NCBI RefSeq assembly: GCF_003112515.1
Contig: NZ_BEVZ01000008.1
Location: 310,001-374,000, forward strand
Reading direction: 5' to 3'
DNA from: Streptomyces fragilis
GTDB lineage: Bacteria; Actinomycetota; Actinomycetes; Streptomycetales; Streptomycetaceae
DNA length: 64,000 bases
Below the pieces are notes generated by a model. It worked only from the letters and a program-made list of their open reading frames with translations, was not told where the DNA came from and made no database searches. Position 1 is the first letter of the stretch, and each line of letters begins with the position of its first letter. Position numbers and translations under genes: made by a program. Shown here piece by piece: positions 1 through 7,978 of this stretch.

Positions 1-2
1 TG

Positions 3-497
3 GGGCTGAGCGACATCGCCGACCAGCCACCGCCGATGGTGCGGACCACCGTGCCGGTGGGTTCCACCCTGCTGCTCACCACCGACGGGGTGACGGAGGC
101 GCGGAACAAGGCGGGGGAGTTCTACCCGCTCCGGAAGGAGGTCGCCCGCGCGGCCGCCCGGAGCCCCACGCTGCGCAGGCCGCGGGGGATCGCCCGGTTC
201 GTGCGTGACGGGGTGCTGCTGCACTCCGACGACCACCTGGAGGACGACACGACGATCTTCTGTGTCCGGCGACCCGGACCGGAGGAGCCGCCGCCGTGGT
301 GTCAGCCGGCGAGGTCGCTGGACGACCCCGAGCCCGACCTCGACGCGGACCCCGACCCCGGCCCCGGCCCCGGCCCCGACGCCGAGGACGTGGGCGGTGT
401 GACGCATCCGCAGGGGCGGGTCCGTCTCGGGCCGGTGCCGTTCCGGCTGCCGCGGCCGGTGCGCCGCGGGTCCGGGCGTGGCGCCGGGGGCGGGTGA
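3..497 (+). CDS. SpoIIE-type PP2C phosphatase, C-terminal part (5' truncated by window edge)
   Basis: The reading frame is open from base 3 and gives the last 164 residues of a protein. The stretch LLLTTDGVTEARN followed by FYPL, and the later DDHLEDDTTIF, are the late metal-binding and closing motifs of the SpoIIE/RsbU class of PP2C Ser/Thr phosphatases, which dephosphorylate anti-sigma-factor antagonists. After about residue 95 the protein runs into an Asp/Pro/Gly-rich tail and a basic Pro/Arg/Gly end that look disordered. The upstream sensor part is outside the window, so the input signal cannot be read. Confidence 0.85.
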   Translation, partial: GLSDIADQPPPMVRTTVPVGSTLLLTTDGVTEARNKAGEFYPLRKEVARAAARSPTLRRPRGIARFVRDGVLLHSDDHLEDDTTIFCVRRPGPEEPPPWCQPARSLDDPEPDLDADPDPGPGPGPDAEDVGGVTHPQGRVRLGPVPFRLPRPVRRGSGRGAGGG

Positions 498-622
498 CCG
501 AGCAGGGATGAGGACGGGCGTCGGCGGGCGGACCTGCCGCGCGGGCGTGCCGCAGCGGTGCGGGGGAGTGGTGAACGTGGTGAGGGCACCGGCAGGGTGC
601 GTGCTGAGGAAGGGGTCCGCCG

Positions 623-1396
623 ATGGTCCGTCGACGCCTGGCCGTGGACCTCACCGGAGGGCTGGACGACGCCTGGTCGGAGGTCGTCGCGTTCGTACCG
701 CGGCTGGCGGTCTTCCTGGTGGTGCTGGTCGTCGGGTGGGTCGTCGCCAGGACGGCCGCCAAGGTGTTGGAACGGATGCTGCGCAGGGCCGGTTCGGAAA
801 GGCCGGCGGCGCGGTCGGGGGTACGGCTGCTGCTGCGGGACTCACCGCACGACCTGACCGGGATCATCAGCCGGCTGGTGTTCTACCTGCTGATGCTGGC
901 GGTGCTGCGGCTGGCGCTGGGAGTGTTCGGGCCGAACCCGGTCGGTGCGGTGGTCGACGGGGTGGTGGCGTGGCTGCCGCGCGGCATCGTGGCGGTGCTG
1001 CTGGTCGTGGTCACGCTGGCGGTCGCGGACGCGGTGCGGAGGGTGGTGGGCTCGGTGCTCGCGTCCGCCGCGTACGGGGGCGCGGTGGCGAGGGTGCTGT
1101 GGGCGGTCGTCCTGCTCCTGGGGTTCGTCGCGGCGGCGAGCCAGGCGGGGGTCGCGACGGGGGTGGTCCTCCCGGTGCTGTACGCGGGGCTCGCGACGGT
1201 GGGAGGCATCGCGGTGGTGGGCGTCGGGGGCGGGCTGATCGGGCCGATGCGGTCGCGGTGGGAGCGGTGGCTGACGCGGGCGGAGCAGGAGGTCGCGGCG
1301 GCGCGGAGCGGGGTGGCGGCGTACCGGGCGGAACGGGAGGGGGAAGGGGACGGCACGGGCCGTCCCGAGGGCGAGCGCCACCCCCGGGAGGGGTGA
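623..1396 (+). CDS. Integral membrane protein with MscS-like conserved TM-helix repeats
   Basis: A 257-residue protein with hydrophobic segments near residues 28-45, 83-102, 112-140, 150-175 and 180-205. The repeated pattern of a long hydrophobic helix followed by a short amphipathic helix resembles the conserved TM helix found in MscS-related proteins, but the beta domain of a true MscS channel is absent. The C-terminus (from about residue 205) is charged and probably cytoplasmic. The ATG at 623 follows a GAGGAAGGGG ribosome site. It lies 125 bases after the phosphatase. A role in ion flux or osmotic response is a family-level inference only. Confidence 0.75.
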   Translation: MVRRRLAVDLTGGLDDAWSEVVAFVPRLAVFLVVLVVGWVVARTAAKVLERMLRRAGSERPAARSGVRLLLRDSPHDLTGIISRLVFYLLMLAVLRLALGVFGPNPVGAVVDGVVAWLPRGIVAVLLVVVTLAVADAVRRVVGSVLASAAYGGAVARVLWAVVLLLGFVAAASQAGVATGVVLPVLYAGLATVGGIAVVGVGGGLIGPMRSRWERWLTRAEQEVAAARSGVAAYRAEREGEGDGTGRPEGERHPREG

Positions 1397-1399
1397 CAC

Positions 1400-1860
1400 C
1401 TCGTCGGCCCGGTGGGGCGCTCCCGGGCCCGGTGGGGCGCTTCCGGCCGGGTGGTCCGCCTCCGGCTCGGTGGGCGGTCCCCCGCCTGGTGGGCGCTTCC
1501 GGCCCGGTGGGGGCGCTTCCGGCCGTTGAGAGCGCCTCTGGCGGTGGGCCGTCTCCGCATGGTGGGGCGCTTCCGACGTGGTGGAGTGCCTCCGGCTCGG
1601 TGGGCGGTCCCCCGCCTGGGGGGCGCTTCCGGCCTGGGGGGCCGCTGCCCCGCCCGGTGGGTAGCCTCACGAGCCCGGTGGGGTGCCTCCGGCTCGGTGG
1701 GCAGTCCCCCGCTTGGTGGGCGCTTCCGGCTTGGTGGGCCGCCGCCCGGCCCGGTGGCCCGACTCCCGGCTCGGTGGGCGGTCCCCCGCCCGGTGCGCTT
1801 CCGGCCCGGTGGGCCGCCGCCCCGCCCGGCGGACCGCCTCCGGCCCGGTGGGCCGGGGGT
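1400..1860. repeat. Field of degenerate GC-rich repeats
   Basis: About 460 bases made of variants of GGTGGGCGCTTCCGGC and CGGTGGGCGGTCCCCCGCC. A longer unit of about 50 bases (GCCTCCGGCTCGGTGGGC, then GTCCCCCGCC, then GGTGGGCGCTTCCGGC) recurs near 1465, 1589, 1685 and 1765 with substitutions. Open frames cross it on both strands but none shows a recognisable domain, so I treat it as non-coding. It starts directly after the stop codon at 1396 and reaches the 3' end of the next minus-strand gene. Confidence 0.75.
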
Positions 1861-1869
1861 GGGTGCGGT

Positions 1870-2190
1870 TCAGGGCGTGGCGGGGGGTGGGAGGAGGTCG
1901 TGGTGGTGGACCAACCAGGTGATGGCGGTGAGGCGGCAGACGGCGTAGTCGTGACCCGGGGGCTCGCGCCAGTCGAGGTCGTCGAGCGCGTCGAGGAAGC
2001 CGAGGGCGTAGTCCGTGAGGTCGGCCGGGTCCGGCGCGGCCGGGGTGAGGCCCGCGGCCGGGCCGGCGGTGCCGAGCCGGTCACGCAGTTCCGCCACGTG
2101 CTGGTCCACGGCCGCCGTGAAGCCGGGCTCGAAGGCGAACTCGGCGAAACGCGGCGTGAAGGTATGGGCGATCCGGGCCAGCGGGGACAT
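1870..2190 (-). CDS. Small conserved-type hypothetical protein, 106 aa
   Basis: The product begins MSPLARIAHTFTPRFAEFAF and is acidic, with Leu/Ala-rich helical segments, a pair of tryptophans and a histidine cluster (VHHHDL) near the end. No signal peptide or membrane segment is visible. It resembles the short uncharacterised DUF-type proteins common in Streptomyces (DUF6401 is possible, not established). A GTGGGGGC stretch precedes the ATG. The upstream region contains a five-copy 23-base repeat, which would form its 5' leader. Confidence 0.6.
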   Translation of the reverse strand: MSPLARIAHTFTPRFAEFAFEPGFTAAVDQHVAELRDRLGTAGPAAGLTPAAPDPADLTDYALGFLDALDDLDWREPPGHDYAVCRLTAITWLVHHHDLLPPPATP

Positions 2191-2254
2191 GCCCCCACGG
2201 TAGGCGGGGGCCCGCCTCCCGCAGGGCCCTGCCGGGCATGGAGCGCGTCACACG

Positions 2255-2363
2255 CCCTGCCGGACCCGTGCTGCGCGCCCTGCCGGACCCGTGCTGCGCG
2301 CCCTGCCGGACCCGTGCTGCGCGCCCTGCCGGACCCGTGCTGCGCGCCCTGCCGGACCCGTGC
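2255..2363. repeat. 23-bp tandem repeat, about 4.7 copies
   Basis: The unit CCCTGCCGGACCCGTGCTGC + GCG starts at 2255, 2278, 2301, 2324 and 2347. The first four copies are identical and the last diverges after 17 bases. It fills the gap between the alpha-glucosidase stop (2381) and the start of the 106-aa gene (2190). Identical copies imply a recent or homogenised expansion. Confidence 0.95.
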
Positions 2364-2380
2364 CGGCGGCCCGCTCTGTG

Positions 2381-4153
2381 TCAGGCCTTCAGCCACACCG
2401 TGGTGTCCGCCGGGAGCTCGGCGCCCGAGGAGTTCAGCGGGCCGCTGGCGAGCAGGACGCGCCCCGCCGGGAGCGGGACCGCCGCAGGAGTGGTGTTGGC
2501 GACGACCTGCCAGCCACCCGGGCGGGCGAAGTGCAGGACGCCGGGGGGCGAGCCGTCGAGCCAGGTCAGGGACTCGTCCGCGCTCAGCAGCCCGCGGCGG
2601 ACGCGCAGTGCCGCCCGGTAAAGCTCCAGCGTGGAGCCCTCCACCCCGTCCTGCGCCTCCACGGACAGCTCGGCGAAGTGCTCCGGCTGCGGCAACCACG
2701 GCAGTCCGCCGCCCGACGCCCCGCCCGACGCCCCACCCGAGCCGCCGCCCGGCCCGCCGCCGGACCCTCCGCCGGACGCGGGACCGAACCCGAAGCCCGC
2801 GCCGCCCCGCGTCCACGGCAGCGGCACCCGGCAGCCGTCGCGCCCCTTGCGGGTGTGCCCCGTCTGCTCCCAGATCGGGTCCTGCAGCGCCTCGGCGGGC
2901 AGGTCGGCGACCTCCGGCAGGCCCAGTTCCTCGCCCTGGTACAGGTAGGCCGAACCCGGCAGCGCCAGCATCAGCAGGGTGGCCGCCCGCGCCCGCCGCA
3001 GCCCGAGCTCCACGTCGACGGCCGGCTCACGGCCGTCGGAGAGCAGCCAGGCGTCCGGGTCCACCTCGGGCGGCAGGGCGAGGCGCGTGGCGTGCCGGAT
3101 GACGTCGTGGTTGGACAGCACCCAGGTCGCCGAGGCGCCCGCCGCGCGGGCCTGGTCCAGCGAGGAGGTGATCACCTCGCGCAGCGCCTCGCCGTCCCAC
3201 GGGGCCCGCAGGTACTCGAAGTTGAACGCCTGCCCGAGTTCGTCGGGCCGCGCGTACAGCACCCGCCGCTCGCCCGGGACCCAGGCCTCGGCCACCGCCA
3301 TCCGCGGCGGGGAGTAGGAGTCGAGGATCTTGCGCCAGTCGCGGTAGACCTCGTGCACCTCGTCCCGGTCGTAGAGCGGGTGTTCTCCCGGGGCCATGCC
3401 CTCCAGCGCCTCGTCACCGCCGGCCGCCAGGTCGCCGAGATCGCGCAGCGGCTCGGTGAGGTCCTTGGCGAGGGCGTGCGCCACGTCGACCCGGAAGCCG
3501 TCGACGCCGCGGTCCGACCAGAACCGCAGGGTGGTGCGGAAGTCGGCGCGGACCTCCTCGTTGTCCCAGTTGAGGTCCGGCTGCTCCGGGGCGAACAGGT
3601 GGAGGTACCACTGGCCGTCCGGCACCCGCTCCCAGGCGCTGCCGCCGAACACCGAGTGCCAGTCGGACGGCGGGAGTTCGCCGCCGGGGCCGCGGCCGTC
3701 ACGGAAGACGTACCGGTCCCTGGCCGGGGAGCCGGGGCCCGCCCGCAGCGCCTCCTCGAACCAGGCGTGCCGGCGGGAGGTGTGGTTGGGGACGAGGTCG
3801 ACGATCACCTTCAGACCCAGCCGGTGCGCCTCGGCCACCATCAGGGTGAAGTCCTCCAGCGTGCCAAGGCGCGGGTCGACGTCGCGGTAATCGGCGACGT
3901 CGTAGCCGCCGTCGGCGAGCTCCGACGGGTAGAAGGGGCTCAGCCAGACCGCGTCCACGCCCAGGGTGGCCAGGTGGGCGAGGCGCCGCGTGACACCGCG
4001 CAGGTCGCCCAGCCCGTCGCCGTCCGCGTCGGCGAAACTGCGCGGGTACACCTGGTAGATCACCGCCTGCCGCCACCAGTTGGGGTCCCTGGACGACAGG
4101 TCGGGGGCGCTGCGCTCGGCGGGGTTCTGCTCGGGCGGGGGACTGACGGTCAC
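2381..4153 (-). CDS. Alpha-glucosidase / oligo-1,6-glucosidase (GH13)
   Basis: A 590-residue cytoplasmic GH13 enzyme that hydrolyses alpha-glucosidic bonds of malto- or isomalto-oligosaccharides. The barrel signatures are in order: DLVPNH at 119-124, GFRVDV with nucleophile Asp223, VAEAW with acid/base Glu289, and SNHD with Asp350; QGEELGLPE follows at 406-414. The length suits the family. Odd: residues about 459-483 are an almost pure Gly/Ser stretch inserted before PWLPQP, where relatives have only a few residues. No sugar ABC transporter adjoins, so exact substrate is open. The ATG at 4153 gives the usual short leader before WWRQAVIYQVYPRSF. Confidence 0.92.
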   Translation of the reverse strand: MTVSPPPEQNPAERSAPDLSSRDPNWWRQAVIYQVYPRSFADADGDGLGDLRGVTRRLAHLATLGVDAVWLSPFYPSELADGGYDVADYRDVDPRLGTLEDFTLMVAEAHRLGLKVIVDLVPNHTSRRHAWFEEALRAGPGSPARDRYVFRDGRGPGGELPPSDWHSVFGGSAWERVPDGQWYLHLFAPEQPDLNWDNEEVRADFRTTLRFWSDRGVDGFRVDVAHALAKDLTEPLRDLGDLAAGGDEALEGMAPGEHPLYDRDEVHEVYRDWRKILDSYSPPRMAVAEAWVPGERRVLYARPDELGQAFNFEYLRAPWDGEALREVITSSLDQARAAGASATWVLSNHDVIRHATRLALPPEVDPDAWLLSDGREPAVDVELGLRRARAATLLMLALPGSAYLYQGEELGLPEVADLPAEALQDPIWEQTGHTRKGRDGCRVPLPWTRGGAGFGFGPASGGGSGGGPGGGSGGASGGASGGGLPWLPQPEHFAELSVEAQDGVEGSTLELYRAALRVRRGLLSADESLTWLDGSPPGVLHFARPGGWQVVANTTPAAVPLPAGRVLLASGPLNSSGAELPADTTVWLKA

Positions 4154-4234
4154 GACGACTCCTGCGGCTCGGCTCCGGTACTCCCGTACCTCCCTCCACT
4201 TTTCACAACCTGTGGACGACCGTGTTCATGCCGC

Positions 4235-4248
4235 GCGGACATGTCCGC
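4235..4248. promoter_or_regulatory. 14-bp perfect palindrome upstream of the alpha-glucosidase gene
   Basis: GCGGACATGTCCGC is fully self-complementary and sits about 85 bases upstream of the alpha-glucosidase start. LacI-type regulators of sugar genes bind sites of this size, so an operator is plausible, but no regulator gene adjoins. Confidence 0.35.
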
Positions 4249-4366
4249 AAAAGCCGCCCACGTGCCCGCACCCCTGAGCCCCTTGCCGTCGGGCTGACGC
4301 GGGCCTAGGTTGAGCCGCACGTTGATCGTCGTTCACCTGTCGTTTCCCGGACTTGGCGAGGTCGCC

Positions 4367-4531
4367 TTGATCGCACGTTCGCACGCACGCCACCTGCGCG
4401 CCGTGGGTGCCGCGCTGGTGACGGTGGCGGCCTTGGTCCTGGCGGCCCACCTGGGGCCGTCCGCCGCGGTGCCGCCGGGTCCCGGGACCACGGAGAACGA
4501 GGCGGTCGAGCGGACGACCGACCGGTTATGA
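4367..4531 (+). CDS. Small secreted or membrane-anchored hypothetical protein
   Basis: A 54-residue product from a TTG at 4367 (GCGAGG lies just upstream); an in-frame TTG at 4310 would add 19 residues. Basic N-terminus, a hydrophobic helix (HLRAVGAALVTVAALVLAAH) and a short Pro/Gly/Glu-rich polar tail look like a signal peptide or membrane anchor. Its stop codon overlaps the end of modC on the other strand. Nothing identifies a function; the hydrophobic pattern is the only evidence that it is real. Confidence 0.35.
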   Translation: MIARSHARHLRAVGAALVTVAALVLAAHLGPSAAVPPGPGTTENEAVERTTDRL

Positions 4532-5953
4532 CGCCGGAGGGGCGTGCGTCGGCCCGGCCTCGACCGGAGGGGCGTGCGTCGGCCCGGCCTCGACCGGGTA
4601 GGCGTGCGTCCGCCCGGCCTCGACCGCGGCCCACACCTCGCCGCCCGGTGTGAGCCCCAGGTCGGCGGCACGGACCGTGGTGAGGTCGGCCGCCAGGGGC
4701 AGCCGGCCGGTGAGCTCCGCGCGGACGCGGTCGCCGTGCGTCTCGATCCCGGCCACCCGGCACCGCCACACGTTGCTCACGTCGGCGGGACCCGTCGGCC
4801 GCTCGCGGTGCAGGGTCACCGCCGACGGCGGGAAGGCCACGAAGACCTCGCCGGACAGGTCCTCCGGCACGGTGACCACGGCCGCGCCGTCGTCCAGGTG
4901 CACCCGGTGGCCGGAGGCGGTGCCGCGGTAGAGGTTGAGGCCCACCAGGCGGGCGACGTAGTCGGTGCGGGGGCGGCGGGCGACCTGGCCGGGGGTGCCC
5001 GTCTGGACCACGCGGCCCTCCTCCACCACCACCAGCCGGTCCGCCAGGACCATGGCGTCCAGCGGGTCGTGGGTGACCAGCACGGCCACCGCCTCGAACT
5101 CCTCCAGGTGGTGTCGCAGCGTGGCGCGGGTCTCCAGCCGGGTGCGCGCGTCGAGTGCCGCCAGCGGTTCGTCGAGCAGCAGCAGCCGGGGGCGGGTCGC
5201 CAGCGCGCGGGCCAGCGCGACCCGCTGGGACTGGCCGCCGGACAGGCGCCGCGGGCGGGCCGCGGCGTGCTCGGCCAGACCCACGCGCTCCAGCCACCGC
5301 GCCGCCTCGGCCCTGGCCTCTCGTCGCGGCACGCCCTGGCAGCGCAGGCCGAACGCCACGTTGTCCAGCGCGGACAGGTGGGGGAAGAGCAGGTGGTCCT
5401 GGAAGACGACGCCGACCGGGCGGCGCTCGGCGGGCAGCGGGGCGAGGTCCTCGCCGTCCAGACGCAGGCGGCCGCCGTCGAGCGGGGAGAGACCGGCCAG
5501 GGCGCGCAGCGCGGTCGTCTTGCCCGCGCCGTTCGGGCCGAGCAGCGCGACGACCTCGCCCGGTGCGGCGCTCAGCGCCACGTCCAGCCGGAACGCCCCG
5601 CGCCGCACCACCAACCGGGCGTCCAGCCCCCCTGCCGGGGAGCGTTCGGCTGCGGGGCCTCCTGCCGGGGAGCGTTCGGCCGCGGGGCCGCCCGCCGGGG
5701 AGCCTTCCGCCGCAGAACCCGCGGCTGCGGCGCCGCCCGCAGGGGTGCTTTCGCCCGCAGCACCCTTCGCCGCAGCGTCTCCTGCCGGGAAGCCCTCGGC
5801 CGCAGCACCTTCCGCCGCAGTGTCTCCCGCCGGGAAGCCACTGGCCGCAGCGCCTCCCGCCGGTGAGCCTCCCGTCACCGCGCCCCCCGCCCCCGCACTC
5901 TCCGCCGCGGGGCCCGTCGGCGGACGGTCCGCCGTCTGTCCGTCCGTCGTCAC
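4526..5953 (-). CDS. modC: Molybdate ABC transporter ATP-binding protein ModC, with low-complexity extensions
   Basis: A 475-residue ATPase that energises molybdate import. Walker A GPNGAGKT at 139-146, Q-loop near 185, signature LSGGQ at 237-241, Walker B LLLLDEP at 257-263, H-loop His295, then a TOBE-like domain in the last third. The GTG start at 5953 overlaps the modB stop (GTGA). Odd: about 110 residues precede the ABC domain, made of imperfect decapeptides of the type SPAGGPAAER; the C-terminus ends in three copies of a 10-residue unit like VEAGPTHAPP. Both extensions come from in-frame tandem DNA repeats. A normal ModC lacks them. Confidence 0.93.
   Translation of the reverse strand: MTTDGQTADRPPTGPAAESAGAGGAVTGGSPAGGAAASGFPAGDTAAEGAAAEGFPAGDAAAKGAAGESTPAGGAAAAGSAAEGSPAGGPAAERSPAGGPAAERSPAGGLDARLVVRRGAFRLDVALSAAPGEVVALLGPNGAGKTTALRALAGLSPLDGGRLRLDGEDLAPLPAERRPVGVVFQDHLLFPHLSALDNVAFGLRCQGVPRREARAEAARWLERVGLAEHAAARPRRLSGGQSQRVALARALATRPRLLLLDEPLAALDARTRLETRATLRHHLEEFEAVAVLVTHDPLDAMVLADRLVVVEEGRVVQTGTPGQVARRPRTDYVARLVGLNLYRGTASGHRVHLDDGAAVVTVPEDLSGEVFVAFPPSAVTLHRERPTGPADVSNVWRCRVAGIETHGDRVRAELTGRLPLAADLTTVRAADLGLTPGGEVWAAVEAGRTHAYPVEAGPTHAPPVEAGPTHAPPAS
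4531..4620 (-). repeat. 30-bp tandem repeat, 3 copies, coding for the ModC C-terminus
   Basis: Units at 4531-4560, 4561-4590 and 4591-4620 differ at a few positions. The unit length is a multiple of three, so the reading frame is kept and the protein tail is a triplicated decapeptide. Confidence 0.9.
5630..5870 (-). repeat. In-frame repeats coding for the ModC N-terminal extension
   Basis: Imperfect 30-bp units built on CCTGCCGGGGAGCG and CTGCGGGGCC; the two to three copies nearest the ATPase domain are almost identical and those further out have diverged. They encode the Ala/Gly/Pro/Ser-rich leader of ModC. Confidence 0.8.
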
Positions 5954-6756
5954 GCCGCCCCCACTCCCGTCGTCCACCGGTCCCGCATCGCGCCGAGGAC
6001 CGCCACCGAGACCGCCAGCAGCACCAGCGAGAGCGCCACGGCGGCGGCCGGGTCGCTCTGCAGGGCCAGGTAGACGGCGAGCGGCATGGTCTGCGTGCGC
6101 CCCGGGAAGTTGCCCGCGAAGGTGATCGTCGCCCCGAACTCGCCGAGCGCCCGCGCCCAGGCCAGCACCGCGCCCGCCGCGACGCCGGGGGCGATCAACG
6201 GCAGCGTCACCCGCCGGAAGGCGGTGAACCGGGACGCCCCCAGGGTGGCCGCCGCCTCCTCGAACCGCGGGTCGGCGGCGCGCAGCGTGCCCTCCACGCT
6301 GATCACCAGGAACGGCATCGCCACGAACGCCTCGGCGACGACCACGCCCGCCGTGGTGAACGGCAGTGTCACGCCGAGCCAGTCGTCCAGCAGCCGGCCC
6401 ACCAGGCCGTCCCGGCCCAGTGCCAGCAGCAGCGCCACACCGCCGACCACCGGCGGCAGCACCAGCGGCAGCGTGACCAGGGCGCGGACCAGCCGCCGGC
6501 CGGGGAAGTCGGTGCGGGCCAGCACCCAGGCGAGCGGCACGCCCAGCACCAGGCACAGCGCGGTCGCCGCGGTCGCCGTCAGCAGCGACAGCCGCAGCGC
6601 CTCCCAGACCCGGGGGCTGCCGAGCTGCGCGGGCAGGGCGGCCCACGGTGCGCGCAGCAGGAGCGCGGCCAGCGGCAGCAGCAGGAACACCAGACCGGCC
6701 GCCGCGGGCACCAGCAGGGCCAGCGGGGCGCGCGCGGCCGGCCGGGCGGTGCTCAC
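5950..6756 (-). CDS. modB: Molybdate ABC transporter permease ModB
   Basis: A 268-residue inner-membrane permease with about six hydrophobic spans. It contains the EAA loop that docks the ATPase: EEAAATLGASRF followed by VTLPLIAPG. WARALGEFGATI near the end is the characteristic C-terminal signature of ModB/CysT permeases. The GTG start at 6756 overlaps the modA stop and its own stop overlaps the modC start, each by four bases, indicating translational coupling. Confidence 0.95.
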   Translation of the reverse strand: MSTARPAARAPLALLVPAAAGLVFLLLPLAALLLRAPWAALPAQLGSPRVWEALRLSLLTATAATALCLVLGVPLAWVLARTDFPGRRLVRALVTLPLVLPPVVGGVALLLALGRDGLVGRLLDDWLGVTLPFTTAGVVVAEAFVAMPFLVISVEGTLRAADPRFEEAAATLGASRFTAFRRVTLPLIAPGVAAGAVLAWARALGEFGATITFAGNFPGRTQTMPLAVYLALQSDPAAAVALSLVLLAVSVAVLGAMRDRWTTGVGAA

Positions 6757-7520
6757 CGCGCGCCCGGGCCCGGTTCCAGGAAGCCCGCCTCGCGCAGCAC
6801 CCGGCGGCCCTGCGCCGAGCGGACGAACTCGACGAACTCGGCGGCCCGTTCGGGCTGCGGCGCGTTCTTCAGGACGGTGATGGGATAGCTGTTCGTCGCG
6901 GTGTCCGCCTCGGGGAACTCCACGCCGGTCACCGCGTCGCCCGCCGCCTTCACGTCGGTGGCGTACACCAGCGCCGCGTCGGCCTCCTTCAGCCGCACCT
7001 TGGTCAGCGCGCTCTTGACGTCCTGCTCGTAGGAGGCGGGGCGGACACGGACCCTGGCGGTGGACAGCACCGTGCGGGCCGCCGCGCCGCACGGCACGGA
7101 GACGTCGCAGAGCACCACCTTCAGCTCCGGGCGGGCCAGGTCGCCCAGGCTCCGCACGCCGTGCGGGTTGCCGGGCAGGGTGACGATCGCCAGCCGGTTG
7201 CGGGCGAACGCCTCGGGCCGGCCGGACGCCTCGCCCGCCTGCGTGACCCGGGCCATGGTGGCCTCGTCCGCGGCGGCGAACACGTCGGCGGGTGCGCCGC
7301 CGGTGATGCCCGCGGCCAGGGTGTCGCTGCCGCCGAAGCTGAACTCGACGTTGGTGCCCGGGTGTTCGTCCTCGAACTTCTCCCCCAGCGTGCCGAAGGA
7401 CTCCTTGAGGGAGGCGGCGGCGAACACGGTCACCGTCGGCTCCGCCTCCTGCGTGCCGCACCCGGAGAGGACCACGGCCGCAGTCAGGGCCGCCCCGGCC
7501 CACCGCCGCCCGCGCCTCAC
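6753..7520 (-). CDS. modA: Molybdate-binding lipoprotein ModA
   Basis: A 255-residue extracytoplasmic solute-binding protein. A signal peptide ends in lipobox LSGC, so Cys21 would be lipidated. TVFAAASLKE, the GGAPADVFA stretch and ALVYATDVK are ModA signatures that form the oxyanion pocket. The GTG at 7520 overlaps the stop of the upstream HTH/Mop gene. It delivers molybdate (or tungstate) to ModBC. Confidence 0.95.
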   Translation of the reverse strand: MRRGRRWAGAALTAAVVLSGCGTQEAEPTVTVFAAASLKESFGTLGEKFEDEHPGTNVEFSFGGSDTLAAGITGGAPADVFAAADEATMARVTQAGEASGRPEAFARNRLAIVTLPGNPHGVRSLGDLARPELKVVLCDVSVPCGAAARTVLSTARVRVRPASYEQDVKSALTKVRLKEADAALVYATDVKAAGDAVTGVEFPEADTATNSYPITVLKNAPQPERAAEFVEFVRSAQGRRVLREAGFLEPGPGAR

Positions 7521-7921
7521 CGCTGCTCCACAGGCCGGTCGACGTGCACGCTGGTCGCCTTCACCCGGGCGGTGGCCTCCACGCCGACCTCCAGGCCGAG
7601 TTCCTCCACGGCCTCCCGGGTCATCAGCGACACCAGCCGGTGCGGGCCCGCCTGGATCTCCACCTGGGCCGCCACGTCGCCCAGCGTCACCCCGGTCACG
7701 ATGCCGGCGAACGCGTTGCGCGCCGAGGTGTACGCGGGGCGCTCCTCGTCACCGTGCCGCGCCAGCTCCACCGCGAAGGCCGCGAGGTCCCGCCCGTCCA
7801 CCACCCGCCGTCCCCCGTCGTCCCGCCGGGTCGGCAGCCGCCCGGCGTCCGCCCACCGCCGCACCGTGTCGGCACTGACCCCCAGCAACCGGGCCGCCCG
7901 AGCCATGGAGTACTCACGCAT
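7517..7921 (-). CDS. HTH plus Mop (TOBE) molybdate-responsive protein, first gene of the mod operon
   Basis: A 134-residue two-domain protein. Residues 4-48 form a MerR/excisionase-like helix-turn-helix (MARAARLLGVSADTVRRWAD); residues about 68-129 form one Mop-type oxyanion-binding domain (ARNAFAGIVTGVTLG). This is the compact actinobacterial equivalent of ModE: it can read molybdate and could bind DNA. I chose the ATG at 7921 because MREYSM starts the fold; an in-frame TTG at 7930 is possible. Its stop overlaps modA by four bases. The start codon lies inside an inverted repeat, suggesting autoregulation (inference). Confidence 0.88.
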   Translation of the reverse strand: MREYSMARAARLLGVSADTVRRWADAGRLPTRRDDGGRRVVDGRDLAAFAVELARHGDEERPAYTSARNAFAGIVTGVTLGDVAAQVEIQAGPHRLVSLMTREAVEELGLEVGVEATARVKATSVHVDRPVEQR

Positions 7922-7927
7922 GTGCGT
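7916..7927. promoter_or_regulatory. Inverted repeat over the start codon of the HTH/Mop gene
   Basis: ACGCATGTGCGT is ACGCA and TGCGT around a TG centre. It shares the core CGCATGTGCG with the element at 7979-7990, whose centre is 63 bases away, six helical turns. Candidate operator for the HTH/Mop protein. Confidence 0.45.
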
Positions 7928-7978
7928 CAACCTATGGCACTTTCCGCCGCGAATGCCAGCGTGCGCCGGTCAGTGGTC

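Noticed and set aside
2255..2363. Possible CRISPR array
   Set aside because: The units are contiguous, with no unique spacers and no cas genes.
478..3102. Long plus-strand frame of 874 codons through the repeat field
   Set aside because: It crosses a phosphatase end, a membrane-protein gene, the repeat field and the antisense strand of two genes; composition is low-complexity Gly/Arg/Pro only.
4206..4233. ACAACC on the plus strand near the alpha-glucosidase promoter as another member of the ECF set
   Set aside because: Sixteen bases downstream there is CATGCC, with no TC at the required place, and no exported protein follows.
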